Assembly: GCF_003851125.1 (NCBI RefSeq)
Contig: NZ_BGOW01000005.1
Location: 24,765 to 88,764, forward strand
Reading direction: 5' to 3'
From: Sulfuriferula multivorans
GTDB taxonomy: Bacteria; Pseudomonadota; Gammaproteobacteria; Burkholderiales; Sulfuriferulaceae
DNA length: 64,000 bases
How positions within the stretch are numbered: the first letter of the stretch is position 1; every line of letters starts with the position of its first letter. The notes under the pieces were generated by a model, which did not search any database, had not been told where the DNA came from, and saw nothing but the letters and a program-made list of their open reading frames with translations. Positions 8,217 through 17,053 of this stretch are shown piece by piece. Position numbers and translations under genes: made by a program.

Positions 8217-9212
8217 ATGACCATAGAACATATTGTGATCATCGTCAAAGAGAATCATACCTTCGATAATTATTTCGGGACCTTCCCAGGCACCGATGGC
8301 GTTATGCTGGACATGGCTGAAAACCCGCCACCGAGTGATCCGGATCATAAGCACGAAACATGGATGAATCGGGCTAACGAAGCTCGCTATCGCGTGCAGT
8401 ATGGCCGCAATGACATTCCGGCTTATTTCAAACTGGCCGAGCAGTTCACGTTGTGCGACAACTATTACTCCGAAGTCGCCGGCCCCTCTACGCCCAATCA
8501 TCTAATGTTGATCTGCGCGGATGCGCCGATCATCAACAATCCTCGCAATCATTATCATCCCCATGCGGGAGAGGCCTACAATTTGAAGTCCTTGCCCAGG
8601 CAGCTTGAGGATGCGGGATTAAGGTGGGGCAATTATGGCGGCTATGCCTTCCATTACATCAATGAACTCGCGCAACATCATGCGAACCACACCCGCGATC
8701 TGTTTGTGCAGCATGCCAGCGCGGGCCAATTGCCGTCGGTATCCTGGGTTTATGGCGATGGACGACCTGACCTGTCGGAGCATCCCAAGCAAAATGTCAC
8801 GGACGGCTCGCAATGGACGGTCGAGCAGATCAACGCAATTATCGCCGGTGGTCTATGGGAGCGTACCGCCATATTCATCACTTGGGACGATTGGGGCGGC
8901 TGGTACGACCACGCCGAACCGCCGACCGTCGAAACTTGGGACAGTCGGCGGGCGCAGCGCGCTGTTGATGCCAATGCACAGTTTGACGGTGAGCCCTTTC
9001 GTTACGGCTCACGCGTTCCCTGTTTGGTGGTTAGCCCCTATGCCAAGGCGGGGCATGTGTCCAAGCAATTGAATTCGCATGTCTGTCTGGTGCGTTTCTG
9101 CCAAAAGATATTTGGCCTGCCGCCATTAAATGACAGGGATGGGAATTCGAACGCGATGGATGATTGTTTCGATTTTAATCAACGACCTCTAAGTCCACCT
9201 GGCAGGATGTAG
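8217..9212 (+). CDS. phosphoesterase / phospholipase C-like protein, 331 aa
   Basis: Member of the phosphoesterase family (PF04185, which includes phospholipase C and the acid phosphatase AcpA). It shows the family's N-terminal block IVKENHTFDNYFG, then GPSTPNHLML, and the metal-binding block ITWDDWGGWYDH. A ribosome binding site GAGGAG at 8204-8209 fixes the ATG. The family enzymes hydrolyse phosphate esters, often phospholipid head groups, outside the cytoplasm, but this protein starts directly at the catalytic domain without a signal peptide. It could therefore be cytoplasmic, or truncated at its N terminus. At 331 residues it is shorter than true phospholipases C, which carry extra C-terminal domains. 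The natural substrate is unknown. Confidence 0.8.
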   Translation: MTIEHIVIIVKENHTFDNYFGTFPGTDGVMLDMAENPPPSDPDHKHETWMNRANEARYRVQYGRNDIPAYFKLAEQFTLCDNYYSEVAGPSTPNHLMLICADAPIINNPRNHYHPHAGEAYNLKSLPRQLEDAGLRWGNYGGYAFHYINELAQHHANHTRDLFVQHASAGQLPSVSWVYGDGRPDLSEHPKQNVTDGSQWTVEQINAIIAGGLWERTAIFITWDDWGGWYDHAEPPTVETWDSRRAQRAVDANAQFDGEPFRYGSRVPCLVVSPYAKAGHVSKQLNSHVCLVRFCQKIFGLPPLNDRDGNSNAMDDCFDFNQRPLSPPGRM

Positions 9213-9240
9213 TGGCCGGGTAGAATGATGTGAGAGAAAT

Positions 9241-9645
9241 ATGAGTGCATGGAATACCGGGACATTTGACAATGACGACGCGGCGGACTGGCTGGCTGAG
9301 TTGCAGGCAACAGATGACGATGCAGTCTTGCAAGCCGCGCTTGAGGCAGCAGATGCCGGAGAGGACTATCTCGAAGCGCCCGAAGGCGCTCGCATCCTTT
9401 GCGCGTGCGAACTCGTGGCGGCTTTAACCGGACAAGCGGCTTCCGACCTACCCGAGATGGCGCGCGAGTGGGTGGAGCACCACTCCGCGCTTGATGTTTC
9501 CACGCTGCTTCCCATAGCCAGAAATGGCATTGACCGCGTGCTTGCGGTGGATAGCGAACTCGAAGAACTGTGGCGGGAAAACGCAGATGAGTACTCCGCA
9601 TGGCGGCAAAGGGTATTGACCCTCAAGGACAGACTGGACACCTGA
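9241..9645 (+). CDS. DUF4259 domain protein, 134 aa
   Basis: Small acidic cytoplasmic protein with the typical DUF4259 start 'MSAWNTGTFDNDDAADWL' and the alpha-helical pattern of that family over its whole length. ATG 9241 is preceded by GAGAG at a normal distance, and the gene begins 28 bases after the phosphoesterase, so the two may be one operon. The family has no proven function; members often sit near stress, toxin-immunity or mobile-element genes. Nothing here shows a partner toxin. Confidence 0.8.
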   Translation: MSAWNTGTFDNDDAADWLAELQATDDDAVLQAALEAADAGEDYLEAPEGARILCACELVAALTGQAASDLPEMAREWVEHHSALDVSTLLPIARNGIDRVLAVDSELEELWRENADEYSAWRQRVLTLKDRLDT

Positions 9646-9678
9646 CCCACCCCTATTCCTCAACTCAGGGACTTCATC

Positions 9679-10068
9679 TTGGGTGACACCTCCGACCATA
9701 CCCTCCTGACTGAACAGGAGGCTGCCGCCTTGCTCCAACCCTACGTGCACAATAAGTCCGCTCTAGATTGGCTCACAATTGACCGTCTGCACGGCCCTGC
9801 CATCCCATTCATATTGTTACAGGGGGATCCCTATTACCGAGAGAGTGACTTGATCTTCATTATTACCCGCATGCTGGATTCGAAAGCGCGTTTTGTCCGC
9901 GTTAATCATCGGCTCTACGCCGACCATCGCAATTTGTCCGAACGACGCAGGAATGGTGAACGCAGGAAGTGTGAAGTGATTTATTTGCGGCAAGGAATTG
10001 AACGTCGCCGATGGAGTGATCCGGATCGCCGCCTGAGCGGTAGTAATCGGCGCGCTCACCCACAATGA
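9679..10068 (+). CDS. HTH (excisionase-like) protein with Arg-rich tail, 129 aa
   Basis: The probable start is TTG 9679, with CAGGGA 7 bases before it. Residues ~9-62 (LLTEQEAAALL ... ESDLIFII) have the layout of a MerR/excisionase-type helix-turn-helix, in which the second half normally gives the 'YRxSDL' strand. Residues 80-129 are extremely basic, with two arrays of the type ERRRNGERRK and DRRLSGSNRR. A DNA- or RNA-binding role is likely but not proven. It is 33 bases after the DUF4259 gene and probably in the same operon. No phage or plasmid genes adjoin it, so a role as an excisionase is not supported. Confidence 0.6.
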   Translation: MGDTSDHTLLTEQEAAALLQPYVHNKSALDWLTIDRLHGPAIPFILLQGDPYYRESDLIFIITRMLDSKARFVRVNHRLYADHRNLSERRRNGERRKCEVIYLRQGIERRRWSDPDRRLSGSNRRAHPQ

Positions 10069-10185
10069 CCCAGGAAAAGTGATCGATCCAATTCAGCAAA
10101 GCCAGAATTTTCCAGCACAAGAGATACTCATCATTCTTGGTTAAATTTGAATTTGCATTAAATGACACTGGGTTTGGCGCCTGTT

Positions 10186-10758
10186 CTATCTGCGTTTCCG
10201 TCCGAGCAGCACCAGCATGGGCAATAGCAGTGTCATCAACCACAGTGTACCGGGCTCGGGAACAGAAAGAGAAATGCTGCCTGCTCCAGGTTGCAGGAAA
10301 ACCGGATTGGCAGAAAGAATAGGCTCAGATGGCAGGATTAGTGGCCCACAATCATAGGGCAGAGTACTGAGACACACGTTCCCGCTCGTTGCTGCATTGC
10401 TAAGCCCCCTACCCCCTATCAGGTCAATGCCGCCGTCACTGATACCTCCGGTGAAGATAAGCTGTCCGGACGTTTCGAGTATGAGGAGGTTAATTCCCGT
10501 AACGTCGATAACTCCGGCAATCAAGATGTCTCCCAGCGACAGCAGTGTTACATTCGGCATCCCCGCATTAAAGCGCAAGGTGGTGTTAGCACCGATGTTG
10601 ATCGAACTGAAATCAAAAATTCCGTCGGCACGGAACGGCAAAGTGTAGTCAGTGGTGGGCGCGAGTGATCCGTCGGCTCCGCTAATGACCGTGGCGTCCG
10701 AAGGGAAGGCTGCGGTCAATGTGAACACAACCATCAACGCTTGAATCCATTTGTGCAT
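10186..10758 (-). CDS. PEP-CTERM sorting-domain protein, 190 aa
   Basis: The start ATG 10758 has a near-ideal ribosome binding site (GGAGGAG, 6 bases away). Residues 1-22 are a signal peptide. The mature part contains repeated short beta-type motifs (IDVTGIN, GGISDGGIDL) that suggest a small beta-helix or beta-sandwich surface domain. The end carries SVPEPGTLWL, a hydrophobic helix and GRKRR. It follows the WcaJ-type gene on the same strand after 134 bases and converges on the basic HTH protein gene; the 117-base convergent gap shows no clear terminator. Function unknown; probable exosortase B substrate. Confidence 0.82.
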   Translation of the reverse strand: MHKWIQALMVVFTLTAAFPSDATVISGADGSLAPTTDYTLPFRADGIFDFSSINIGANTTLRFNAGMPNVTLLSLGDILIAGVIDVTGINLLILETSGQLIFTGGISDGGIDLIGGRGLSNAATSGNVCLSTLPYDCGPLILPSEPILSANPVFLQPGAGSISLSVPEPGTLWLMTLLLPMLVLLGRKRR

Positions 10759-10892
10759 CACAAGCTCCTCCGCTAATTGGTGGTAATGAAACTTACTGTC
10801 CAGCCACGACCGTTTGATTTCAGTGTGTGTAATTCGGGTAGCCCATTTTAAGCGGCTCAACACTCAAACTACAGATACCCCGACTTCCGGAT

Positions 10893-12296
10893 TCAATAGG
10901 CGTTACGGTTTCTAAGCACGACAAGGAAAGTCTTGAGGATGATCACCAGGTCGAATAACAACGTCCATTGGCGCAGATAATCCAGATCGTATTGAATACG
11001 TGCACGCATTTTTTCCACGGTTTCGGTTTCGCCACGCAAGCCGTTGACCTGAGCCCAGCCGGTAATGCCGGGCTTAACTTTGTGGCGCAGCATGTAGCCA
11101 TTGATGAGCTTGCGATACAGCTCGTTATGCGCCACCGCATGGGGGCGCGGACCCACCACGCTCATCTGGCCCTGGAGCACATTGATGAATTGAGGCAGTT
11201 CATCCAGCGACGATTTGCGCAAAAAAGCCCCGAATCGCGTCACGCGCATGTCCCCTTTCGTTGCCTGCTTAATCTCCTCATGGCTATCCTCGCAGACCGA
11301 CATGCTGCGGAATTTGTACACCATGATTTCCTCTCCATCTTGTCCGTAACGGCGCTGTTTGAAGAGTATAGGACCAGGTGACGAGAGTTTTACACCCAAT
11401 GCAATCGCTGCCATTAAAGGCGCCAGCAATACCAGCATCAGACTTGAAAAAACAAGATCAAAAAAACGTTTCCCAACCCTGTTGATGCCATAGAGCGGGG
11501 TTTCACATATCGCCAGCACCGGTATGCCGCGAATATGATCTATACGCGCCTGGATCAAATCAGACACGAAAAAATCGGGCACGAAATAAATCGATGCGGT
11601 GGTATCGCGCAATTCGTTCAGCATCTTGACAATACGAGGTTGCGAACTGACAGGGAGCGCAATGTAAACCAGGTCGACGTTGTTGTTTTTTACATACTCA
11701 GGGATGGTTTCCAATGTACCCAGCACGCTGTCTTTACTGACTACCAGTCTGTCTGATTGAATACGGTCATCAAAATAGCCGACAAATTTGATTCCGGAAT
11801 ATCGATCCGAATCGAACGCCTCGGCTAGCTGCCTGCCGAGCTTTCCCGCACCGACGACCACGGCGGTACGCTCCCCGCCTTCCAGCACAATCAGCCGGGG
11901 CAGCAGACGCGAAGCAAATCTATGCGCGATAAACAACATGACCGGAACAGCCAATACCCACTGCACAACAACTTCCACGGGAAAGGTATCTTCATAACCT
12001 CCGACATAGCCAAACAACAGCAGTATTCCCGCCACGCTGAACCATGGCAGACTGATGTCACTGAAAAACGCGCGAAAAGTCGGCTCAGGCCAGGTGCCGG
12101 GGAATGTCAGAGAGAATACAATCAGGGACAGTAACTGATATTCTCTGCCAAAATTTTCCCCATTGAGCAAGACAACACCAACCAGCGCAGCAATGCTGAC
12201 TACCGGATCGAGCAGCAGCTTTGTTAGCGAGGCGAGCGAGAGTTGGCGGCGAAATAGCCACTGCTGATGATTTTGACGAAGGCCGAGTTCTTTCAT
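10893..12296 (-). CDS. undecaprenyl-phosphate glucose phosphotransferase (WcaJ-like), 467 aa
   Basis: Polyprenyl sugar-1-phosphate transferase that starts the exopolysaccharide repeat unit by loading a sugar phosphate, most likely glucose, onto undecaprenyl phosphate in the inner membrane. N-terminal membrane helices (~20-130) lead into a Rossmann-like domain starting 'TAVVVGAGKLG' (~145-265), then a membrane helix and the catalytic bacterial sugar transferase domain from 'KRFFD' (~270) onward, with KFRSM, SLDELPQ, SVVGPRP and KPGITGWAQVNG all present. Full length for the WcaJ/EpsB type. It is the last gene of the minus-strand EPS locus. The exact sugar is inferred from family. Confidence 0.9.
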   Translation of the reverse strand: MKELGLRQNHQQWLFRRQLSLASLTKLLLDPVVSIAALVGVVLLNGENFGREYQLLSLIVFSLTFPGTWPEPTFRAFFSDISLPWFSVAGILLLFGYVGGYEDTFPVEVVVQWVLAVPVMLFIAHRFASRLLPRLIVLEGGERTAVVVGAGKLGRQLAEAFDSDRYSGIKFVGYFDDRIQSDRLVVSKDSVLGTLETIPEYVKNNNVDLVYIALPVSSQPRIVKMLNELRDTTASIYFVPDFFVSDLIQARIDHIRGIPVLAICETPLYGINRVGKRFFDLVFSSLMLVLLAPLMAAIALGVKLSSPGPILFKQRRYGQDGEEIMVYKFRSMSVCEDSHEEIKQATKGDMRVTRFGAFLRKSSLDELPQFINVLQGQMSVVGPRPHAVAHNELYRKLINGYMLRHKVKPGITGWAQVNGLRGETETVEKMRARIQYDLDYLRQWTLLFDLVIILKTFLVVLRNRNAY

Positions 12297-12485
12297 GTGG
12301 GGCAGTCTATCTTGTGTTCGTGACAGCCTTGCAACACCGGGGTTACATCTCGCCCCTATGTTTCCGGGTCAGCATTGATCATTCTTGGGATTTCAGCTTT
12401 TTTCCAGGTGTCAGACAATGTCTTCGTCAAGCCTTCTACCTGAATACTTTCCGTATGAAACCTGGCAATCTCTTATTGAACAGGC

Positions 12486-13808
12486 TTAGCGACGGCCTAT
12501 TGCATAGTATTCAATACCCTGCTCGCGAACCTGCGAGGGAACATATAAATTACGCCCATCAAAAATGGCAGGAGTCTTCAATGCAGCCTTGATTGCAGCA
12601 AAATCCTGCACGCGAAATTCTTTCCATTCAGTCACAATCGCCAGCGCATCGGCCGCTTTCAACGCACTCATCGGTGAATCTGCATAAGTGAGTCGCGCAT
12701 CAGCTCCATAGATACGCCTTGATTCCTGCATCGCCACCGGGTCGTAAGCAGTCGCGGTCGCACCCAATGCCCACAAACCTTCGATCAAAACACGGCTGGA
12801 AGCAGCACGCATGTCATCCGTATCAGGCTTGAACGCCAGCCCCCATATCGCAAAATGCATGCCTTGCAAATCAGAACCGAAGCGTGCCGTAATCTTGTCC
12901 AGCAGCACCCGCTTCTGCGCCTCATTGGCAGCTTCCACTGCTTGCAAAACCTTGAGAGTCACATCGTTTTCGAGTCCAGTCCGGATTAGTGCCTGTACAT
13001 CCTTGGGGAAACAGGAACCTCCATAACCACAACCCGGATAAAGAAAATGAAAACCGATACGCGGGTCTGCGCCGATACCCAGACGCACCTGTTCGATATC
13101 GGCACCCAATTTATCCGCCAGAATCGCGAGCTCGTTCATGAAAGAGATACGCGTCGCCAGCATTGAGTTTGCAGCATATTTGGTCAGTTCGGCAGAGCGC
13201 ACATCCATGACCACGATACGGTCATGGTTGCGGTTGAACTGTGAATAGATGTCACGCATCAAAGCAATCGCACGCACATCCTCAGCACCAATCACAATCC
13301 TGTCGGGGCGCATGAAATCCTCTACTGCCGCCCCCTCCTTCAGAAATTCAGGATTTGAAACAACCGCAAAAGGAATGTCAGTACCACGTTTGGCCAATTC
13401 GGCCGCGACTACGGCACGCACCTTATCTGCCGTACCGACTGGTACCGTCGATTTGTCCACAATGACCTTGTACTCAGTCATGTGACAGCCAATGTTGCGG
13501 GCGGCGGCAGTCACATACTGCAAGTCAGCCGAGCCATCCTCATCGGGCGGCGTACCTACGGCGATAAATTGCACGTTACCAAAGGCCGCGCTTTCCTCTA
13601 TGCTGGTGGTAAAGTGCAGGCGCCCGGCAGCAACATTGCGCTGCACCATTTCCAGCAGCCCCGGCTCATGAATGGGCATGCCACCCGATTTCAGCGTATC
13701 GATCTTGCTTTGATCGAGATCCAGGCAAAGCACGTCGTTGCCGACTTCTGCAAGACAGGTACCAGTGACGAGACCGACATAGCCAGTGCCAATGACAGTG
13801 ATTTTCAT
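12486..13808 (-). CDS. ugd: UDP-glucose 6-dehydrogenase, 440 aa
   Basis: Oxidises UDP-glucose to UDP-glucuronate with two NAD+, supplying an acidic sugar for the exopolysaccharide. The NAD-binding start '[14 protein letters not shown]' opens the protein, DKSTVPVGT follows near residue 120, and the catalytic Cys is in [10 protein letters not shown] (~260). The C-terminal domain has [15 protein letters not shown]. Length and motif order are those of the UDP-glucose/GDP-mannose dehydrogenase family; Ugd rather than GDP-mannose dehydrogenase is chosen from the overall match. It lies between the GT26-NUDIX gene (217-base gap) and the WcaJ-type gene. Confidence 0.9.
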   Translation of the reverse strand: MKITVIGTGYVGLVTGTCLAEVGNDVLCLDLDQSKIDTLKSGGMPIHEPGLLEMVQRNVAAGRLHFTTSIEESAAFGNVQFIAVGTPPDEDGSADLQYVTAAARNIGCHMTEYKVIVDKSTVPVGTADKVRAVVAAELAKRGTDIPFAVVSNPEFLKEGAAVEDFMRPDRIVIGAEDVRAIALMRDIYSQFNRNHDRIVVMDVRSAELTKYAANSMLATRISFMNELAILADKLGADIEQVRLGIGADPRIGFHFLYPGCGYGGSCFPKDVQALIRTGLENDVTLKVLQAVEAANEAQKRVLLDKITARFGSDLQGMHFAIWGLAFKPDTDDMRAASSRVLIEGLWALGATATAYDPVAMQESRRIYGADARLTYADSPMSALKAADALAIVTEWKEFRVQDFAAIKAALKTPAIFDGRNLYVPSQVREQGIEYYAIGRR

Positions 13809-14025
13809 TGTTATTTCCCGGTTAAATTACCTTCTGCAAAGCCAGGGCTTACCTCAGCGTTGTTTCTTGGAGTTGGCTGGTAAGCTGCTGCCTGGCAGGT
13901 GTTTACCAACCCCCTTCCATATTGGGAAGCCAGCGGATTGAGCTTGTGCCCAAGATCATGGGCTGTAGATTGAGTTTTAGACCTGCGTCCAAAGCCCAAC
14001 TTACAACTGCGTAGCCTTACGCTGA

Positions 14026-15333
14026 TCAAATTGCCTGCGCTACTTGCCCATCCAAAACGCCACCGTAGGTGAATGCCCCACCTGCCGGAGCTTCTGGAGA
14101 AATCGGATCGTGACGAGGCACCTTTTGTTGAAAGTAGTCCTTGCTGAAGCAATGCACATCTGGCGAAGCCAGTGCTTCCGTAATGGGCCACCAACGCAGT
14201 TCCACATGCGGTCTCTCGGGACTGGGCAAAGGGAAATCTTCCGCCACATTCAATTCGTGGCCGAGCACCACATAATGCGATGGAACGCCCGCTTCTTCGG
14301 CAAAGCAATCCGCGTGAAAATGCTCGAATGCCCCAAGCCATTTAGGCACAATCTTTCCCCCTGCGAGCGCGACGCCCAAACCGAGCTCGGTTTCGGCAAT
14401 ACGTGCAAGCGCGGACTGGATAGGTTCATTCTTGAAAATACGGCCGCCCGGTACAAACCAGGATGGCTGCGCCGATTGGTTGTTCCGCATACTGAGCAAT
14501 ACCTCCTGGCCACGCATCACGACCAGACCAACGGAAACCAGCGGCGCCACGACTATGGCGTTTTCTATCGCACGAGTCCGGGCATTGCCGAAAACCAGTT
14601 GTCTGGTTGCGCCAATCACGAACAGGGTGTTGGTGACCAAATAGCGTTTCCATAAACGGCGCGGCTCGGAAACGAGGCGATGCAGCCATTCCAGCCCCGC
14701 GTTTTGCATCCATACTGGCGCCCGGCTGATCGTACCAGCGTGATAATCAAATGCTGCACCCACACCAATCATGACCGCATTCACTCTGCCACGATGAGCC
14801 GCCATCCACTGTTCCTGCTTGGGGCAACCGAGGCTTACCCATACCGTACCTGCCCCAGAGGCATTAATGCGTGCCACATCCGCTTCGTCTTCAGCGGCTG
14901 TGGCCGGCCGAAACGGTGGAGAGTGCGCACCTGCAATCCTCAAGCCAGGAAACGCTTCTACTAAACGACGCTGTAAAATTTCCAGCGTTTCCGGTCTGCT
15001 GCCGTAGAGATAAATGGACTCACCCTTTTTTGCAGCCTGTTCGCAGTACTTCCACATCAAGTCAGGGCCGTTGATACGTTGCTGATCCACGTAACCAAGC
15101 TTGCGCAGCACCCAGGCAACCGGCGCCCCGTCCGGAGTTGCCATATCAGCCTCTTTCACCACACGACCAAAAGCTGCATCTTGTCCGGCAGTCACAACCG
15201 CATGTGCGTTGCAGATACACACGTAACGGCTGTCGCGCCGAGCAGCCCAGCGCGAAATACGCGCAAGCGCATGCTCCCAGGTCAATACGTCTATGGGTGC
15301 CGATAGCACGGCGGCTGTTTTTTTCTCATACAT
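14026..15333 (-). CDS. fusion of WecG/TagA/CpsF glycosyltransferase (GT26) and GDP-mannose hydrolase-type NUDIX domain, 435 aa
   Basis: Residues ~10-250 are a WecG/TagA/CpsF glycosyltransferase, with ICNAHAVVTA, ATPDGAPVAW, INGPDLM and the 'GCPKQEQWM' block; this enzyme class adds one sugar to a lipid-linked intermediate. Residues ~285-415 are a NUDIX domain. Its box reads GGRIFKNEPIQSALARIAE, then TELG, which has the altered form seen in GDP-mannose mannosyl hydrolases (Gmm/NudD) rather than the standard REUxEE. In colanic-acid loci that hydrolase is a separate gene next to gmd and fcl; here it is fused to a transferase. The ATG 15333 has no strong ribosome binding site but overlaps the stop of a 37-codon upstream ORF, suggesting coupled translation. 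Confidence 0.85.
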   Translation of the reverse strand: MYEKKTAAVLSAPIDVLTWEHALARISRWAARRDSRYVCICNAHAVVTAGQDAAFGRVVKEADMATPDGAPVAWVLRKLGYVDQQRINGPDLMWKYCEQAAKKGESIYLYGSRPETLEILQRRLVEAFPGLRIAGAHSPPFRPATAAEDEADVARINASGAGTVWVSLGCPKQEQWMAAHRGRVNAVMIGVGAAFDYHAGTISRAPVWMQNAGLEWLHRLVSEPRRLWKRYLVTNTLFVIGATRQLVFGNARTRAIENAIVVAPLVSVGLVVMRGQEVLLSMRNNQSAQPSWFVPGGRIFKNEPIQSALARIAETELGLGVALAGGKIVPKWLGAFEHFHADCFAEEAGVPSHYVVLGHELNVAEDFPLPSPERPHVELRWWPITEALASPDVHCFSKDYFQQKVPRHDPISPEAPAGGAFTYGGVLDGQVAQAI

Positions 15334-15439
15334 GGTTGTTATTCTTTTTGTCGAATGCGGTATTTCCGCCAGCGGCACCGATCACATACTTGATCGGTGT
15401 GGTTGTCGCTGACTCTACGGCCAGCTCGTAGCGTTTCAT
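15326..15439 (-). CDS. small peptide upstream of the GT26-NUDIX gene, 37 aa
   Basis: ATG 15439 is preceded by a strong ribosome binding site (AGGGAG). The 37-codon frame begins MKRYELAVESATTTPIKYVI and ends in KKNNNHV, and its TGA lies inside the first codons of the next gene (ATGTATGA, 8-base overlap). That layout is typical of a translated leader or small protein coupled to the gene below. There is no hydrophobic segment or signal peptide; the middle is Gly/Ala rich (VIGAAGGNT). No family recognised. It is the first gene after a terminator (15766-15799) and a copy of the recurrent motif, so it probably opens a transcription unit. Confidence 0.6.
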   Translation of the reverse strand: MKRYELAVESATTTPIKYVIGAAGGNTAFDKKNNNHV

Positions 15440-15604
15440 GGTCGGTTCTCCCTTATGGTTGAATCTGTGTCGAACAGTATCCGGATGGATAGGGAAAATC
15501 GCCGCAAAAAAACTTCACTCTCCCCGCCCATTCCCCGCGGAAGCTGCGAGTTGAGACTGTGGGAGATAGTAGGTTTTTGTGATGACTCCGGCGTGACGAA
15601 ACAA

Positions 15605-15621
15605 TGAGCCGTTCGGACTAT
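15605..15621. promoter_or_regulatory. recurrent motif, copy b
   Basis: TGAGCCGTTCGGACTAT on the plus strand, identical over all 17 bases to copy e at 63357. On the minus strand it reads ATAGTCCGAACGGCTCA and lies 166 bases upstream of the 37-codon ORF, between that gene and the terminator of the preceding operon, where a promoter is expected. Confidence 0.45.
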
Positions 15622-15765
15622 GAAACCGCTAAACCGGGGCTTAACCTGGAAGAAGCAATTGAAGCCACAGAGAACACAGAGGCCACGGAGTGGACGCGAG
15701 TTTTGAGGAAGATTGTTTTTCTGCTGATGTGTGAGTCTGGAAAAGCCGCCAATATTCTGGAGCAC

Positions 15766-15799
15766 AAAAAAAAGCGAGTGGCGCTTTATACATCACTCG
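15766..15799 (-). terminator. Rho-independent terminator
   Basis: On the minus strand CGAGTG and CACTCG form a 6-bp stem with a 13-base loop, followed by C and eight T (A run at 15766-15773). It lies about 75 bases after the stop of the glycosyltransferase gene at 15872 and ends the upstream part of the EPS operon. Confidence 0.7.
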
Positions 15800-15822
15800 G
15801 CAAACATGATCAAAATCTCATG

Positions 15823-15849
15823 TGGGTCTGGCTTTATGCCGACCTACGA
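15823..15849. repeat. REP-like element (GGTCTGGCTTTATGCCGACC type)
   Basis: An imperfect hairpin of the form GGTCTGGC-TTTAT-GCCGACC followed by TACGA. It resembles the pair at 63267-63336 (GTCGGGTTGAAACCCGAC and GTCGGCTTCAGCCCGGC), which are common dispersed hairpins near 'CCTACGA' in many proteobacteria. It may be in the 3' end of the EPS transcript just before the terminator. The rest of the gap (15440-15871) also has a degenerate CACAGAGAACACAGAG-type repeat at about 15665-15690, and no gene beyond the 37-codon ORF. Confidence 0.5.
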
Positions 15850-15871
15850 TCGTGCGGCAATATGCTGCAGA

Positions 15872-17053
15872 TTATGTGCCGGTTGCGGAATCTTTGCCCT
15901 TCACTTCCCGGATCGCGTCTTGGTAGATCGCGATCAACTGCTGATAATTGCGTTCCGCCGTAAACTCGGCCTCGTAAAGGGCGCGGGCATTACGCCCCAT
16001 CTGCGCCATCTGTTGCGGATGCTGCTGCGCCCACCGCATCTTTGCGGCGAGATCTTGTGCATTACCCGGCTCAAACAACAGCCCTGTCACGCCATCTTCA
16101 ACCAGATCAGCCAATGCGCCAATACGGCTGGCAATTACCGGCAAGCCACAGCCGAATGCCTCAACCAGCGTGCGCGGAAAGTTTTCATACCAGATGCTTG
16201 GCAATACCAGCGCCATAGCTCGGTTCATTTCACCACACACAGCTTCGCCAGACACCGCCCCGAGCGCGTGAATACCGGCAACACCCTCCAGCAAACCAGC
16301 CTCGGGTCCGCTGCCTGCCATCCGTACAGAGGTATTAATGAGTTGCCCGGCGGCAGCCACGAGTACATCGACCCCCTTTTCAGCCGACAGGCGCCCAACA
16401 AATAAAAATCCGTCACGAGGACCCTCGACGGGCGCAGCAAAGTCAACGAAATTAGGCTTGATCACAAAGCGTTCGGCAGGCAACCCCCCTTCAATAAATT
16501 TGCGCCGGCAAAAATCGTTCAGTGCGATATAGCGCGTGACCTTGTTACGCCAGGTTCCCATGGCTCGATGCACCGTTATCATGCTAGTCAATACTGCGCT
16601 CTGCACCTTAGATCCGCGATAACAGCCGCGCACCACGCCGCGCCAGGGTACGCTGCCCAAACAATCCTCACAAACACGCCCTTCGCGCAAAAACATCGCT
16701 TGCGGGCACAACAGCCGAAAGTTGTGCAAGGTCTGCACCACCGGCACAGCCAGGCGATCGGCAACCCAGTAAATGGCAGGCGAAATCAAAGGAAAAGTGT
16801 TATGGACATGGATCAAGTCGGGCTTGAAGTCCAGGATGCGCGCTGTTACATCATCACGCGTCTTGAATGACCAGGCGGTCTGAACGGCGGTTTTAATGCG
16901 CGACGCCTGCTTGATCTCATCGTTATGGCGAAAATACGTTTCCACCACATGCCCCCTGGATCGCAACAACGCCAGCTCATCCTCTACCACGGCATCCTCA
17001 CCGCCGCGTTGCTGGTATGCGTTGTGTGCCAGCAAGATACGTAAAGTACTCAC
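15872..17053 (-). CDS. glycosyltransferase family 4, 393 aa
   Basis: GT-B fold transferase that adds a sugar from a nucleotide donor to the growing lipid-linked repeat unit at the cytoplasmic face of the membrane. The N-terminal acceptor domain starts 'ILLAHNAYQQRGGED' with HVHNTFP at about 80. A Cys cluster (CPQ, CEDCLG, about 113-133) is typical of one GT4 subgroup. The donor domain has FVGRLSAEKGVDVL and the conserved LPSIWYENFPRTLVEAFGCG block. It overlaps the acetyltransferase-like gene upstream by 4 bases. The sugar transferred cannot be told. Confidence 0.87.
   Translation of the reverse strand: MSTLRILLAHNAYQQRGGEDAVVEDELALLRSRGHVVETYFRHNDEIKQASRIKTAVQTAWSFKTRDDVTARILDFKPDLIHVHNTFPLISPAIYWVADRLAVPVVQTLHNFRLLCPQAMFLREGRVCEDCLGSVPWRGVVRGCYRGSKVQSAVLTSMITVHRAMGTWRNKVTRYIALNDFCRRKFIEGGLPAERFVIKPNFVDFAAPVEGPRDGFLFVGRLSAEKGVDVLVAAAGQLINTSVRMAGSGPEAGLLEGVAGIHALGAVSGEAVCGEMNRAMALVLPSIWYENFPRTLVEAFGCGLPVIASRIGALADLVEDGVTGLLFEPGNAQDLAAKMRWAQQHPQQMAQMGRNARALYEAEFTAERNYQQLIAIYQDAIREVKGKDSATGT

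Noticed and set aside
13811..14025. Possible peptide gene upstream of ugd on the minus strand
   Set aside because: The frame is open but has no start with a binding site and no recognisable features.
15604..15963. 119-codon open frame on the plus strand
   Set aside because: It covers the motif, a CACAGAG-type repeat, the terminator and the antisense of a GT4 gene; not protein-like.
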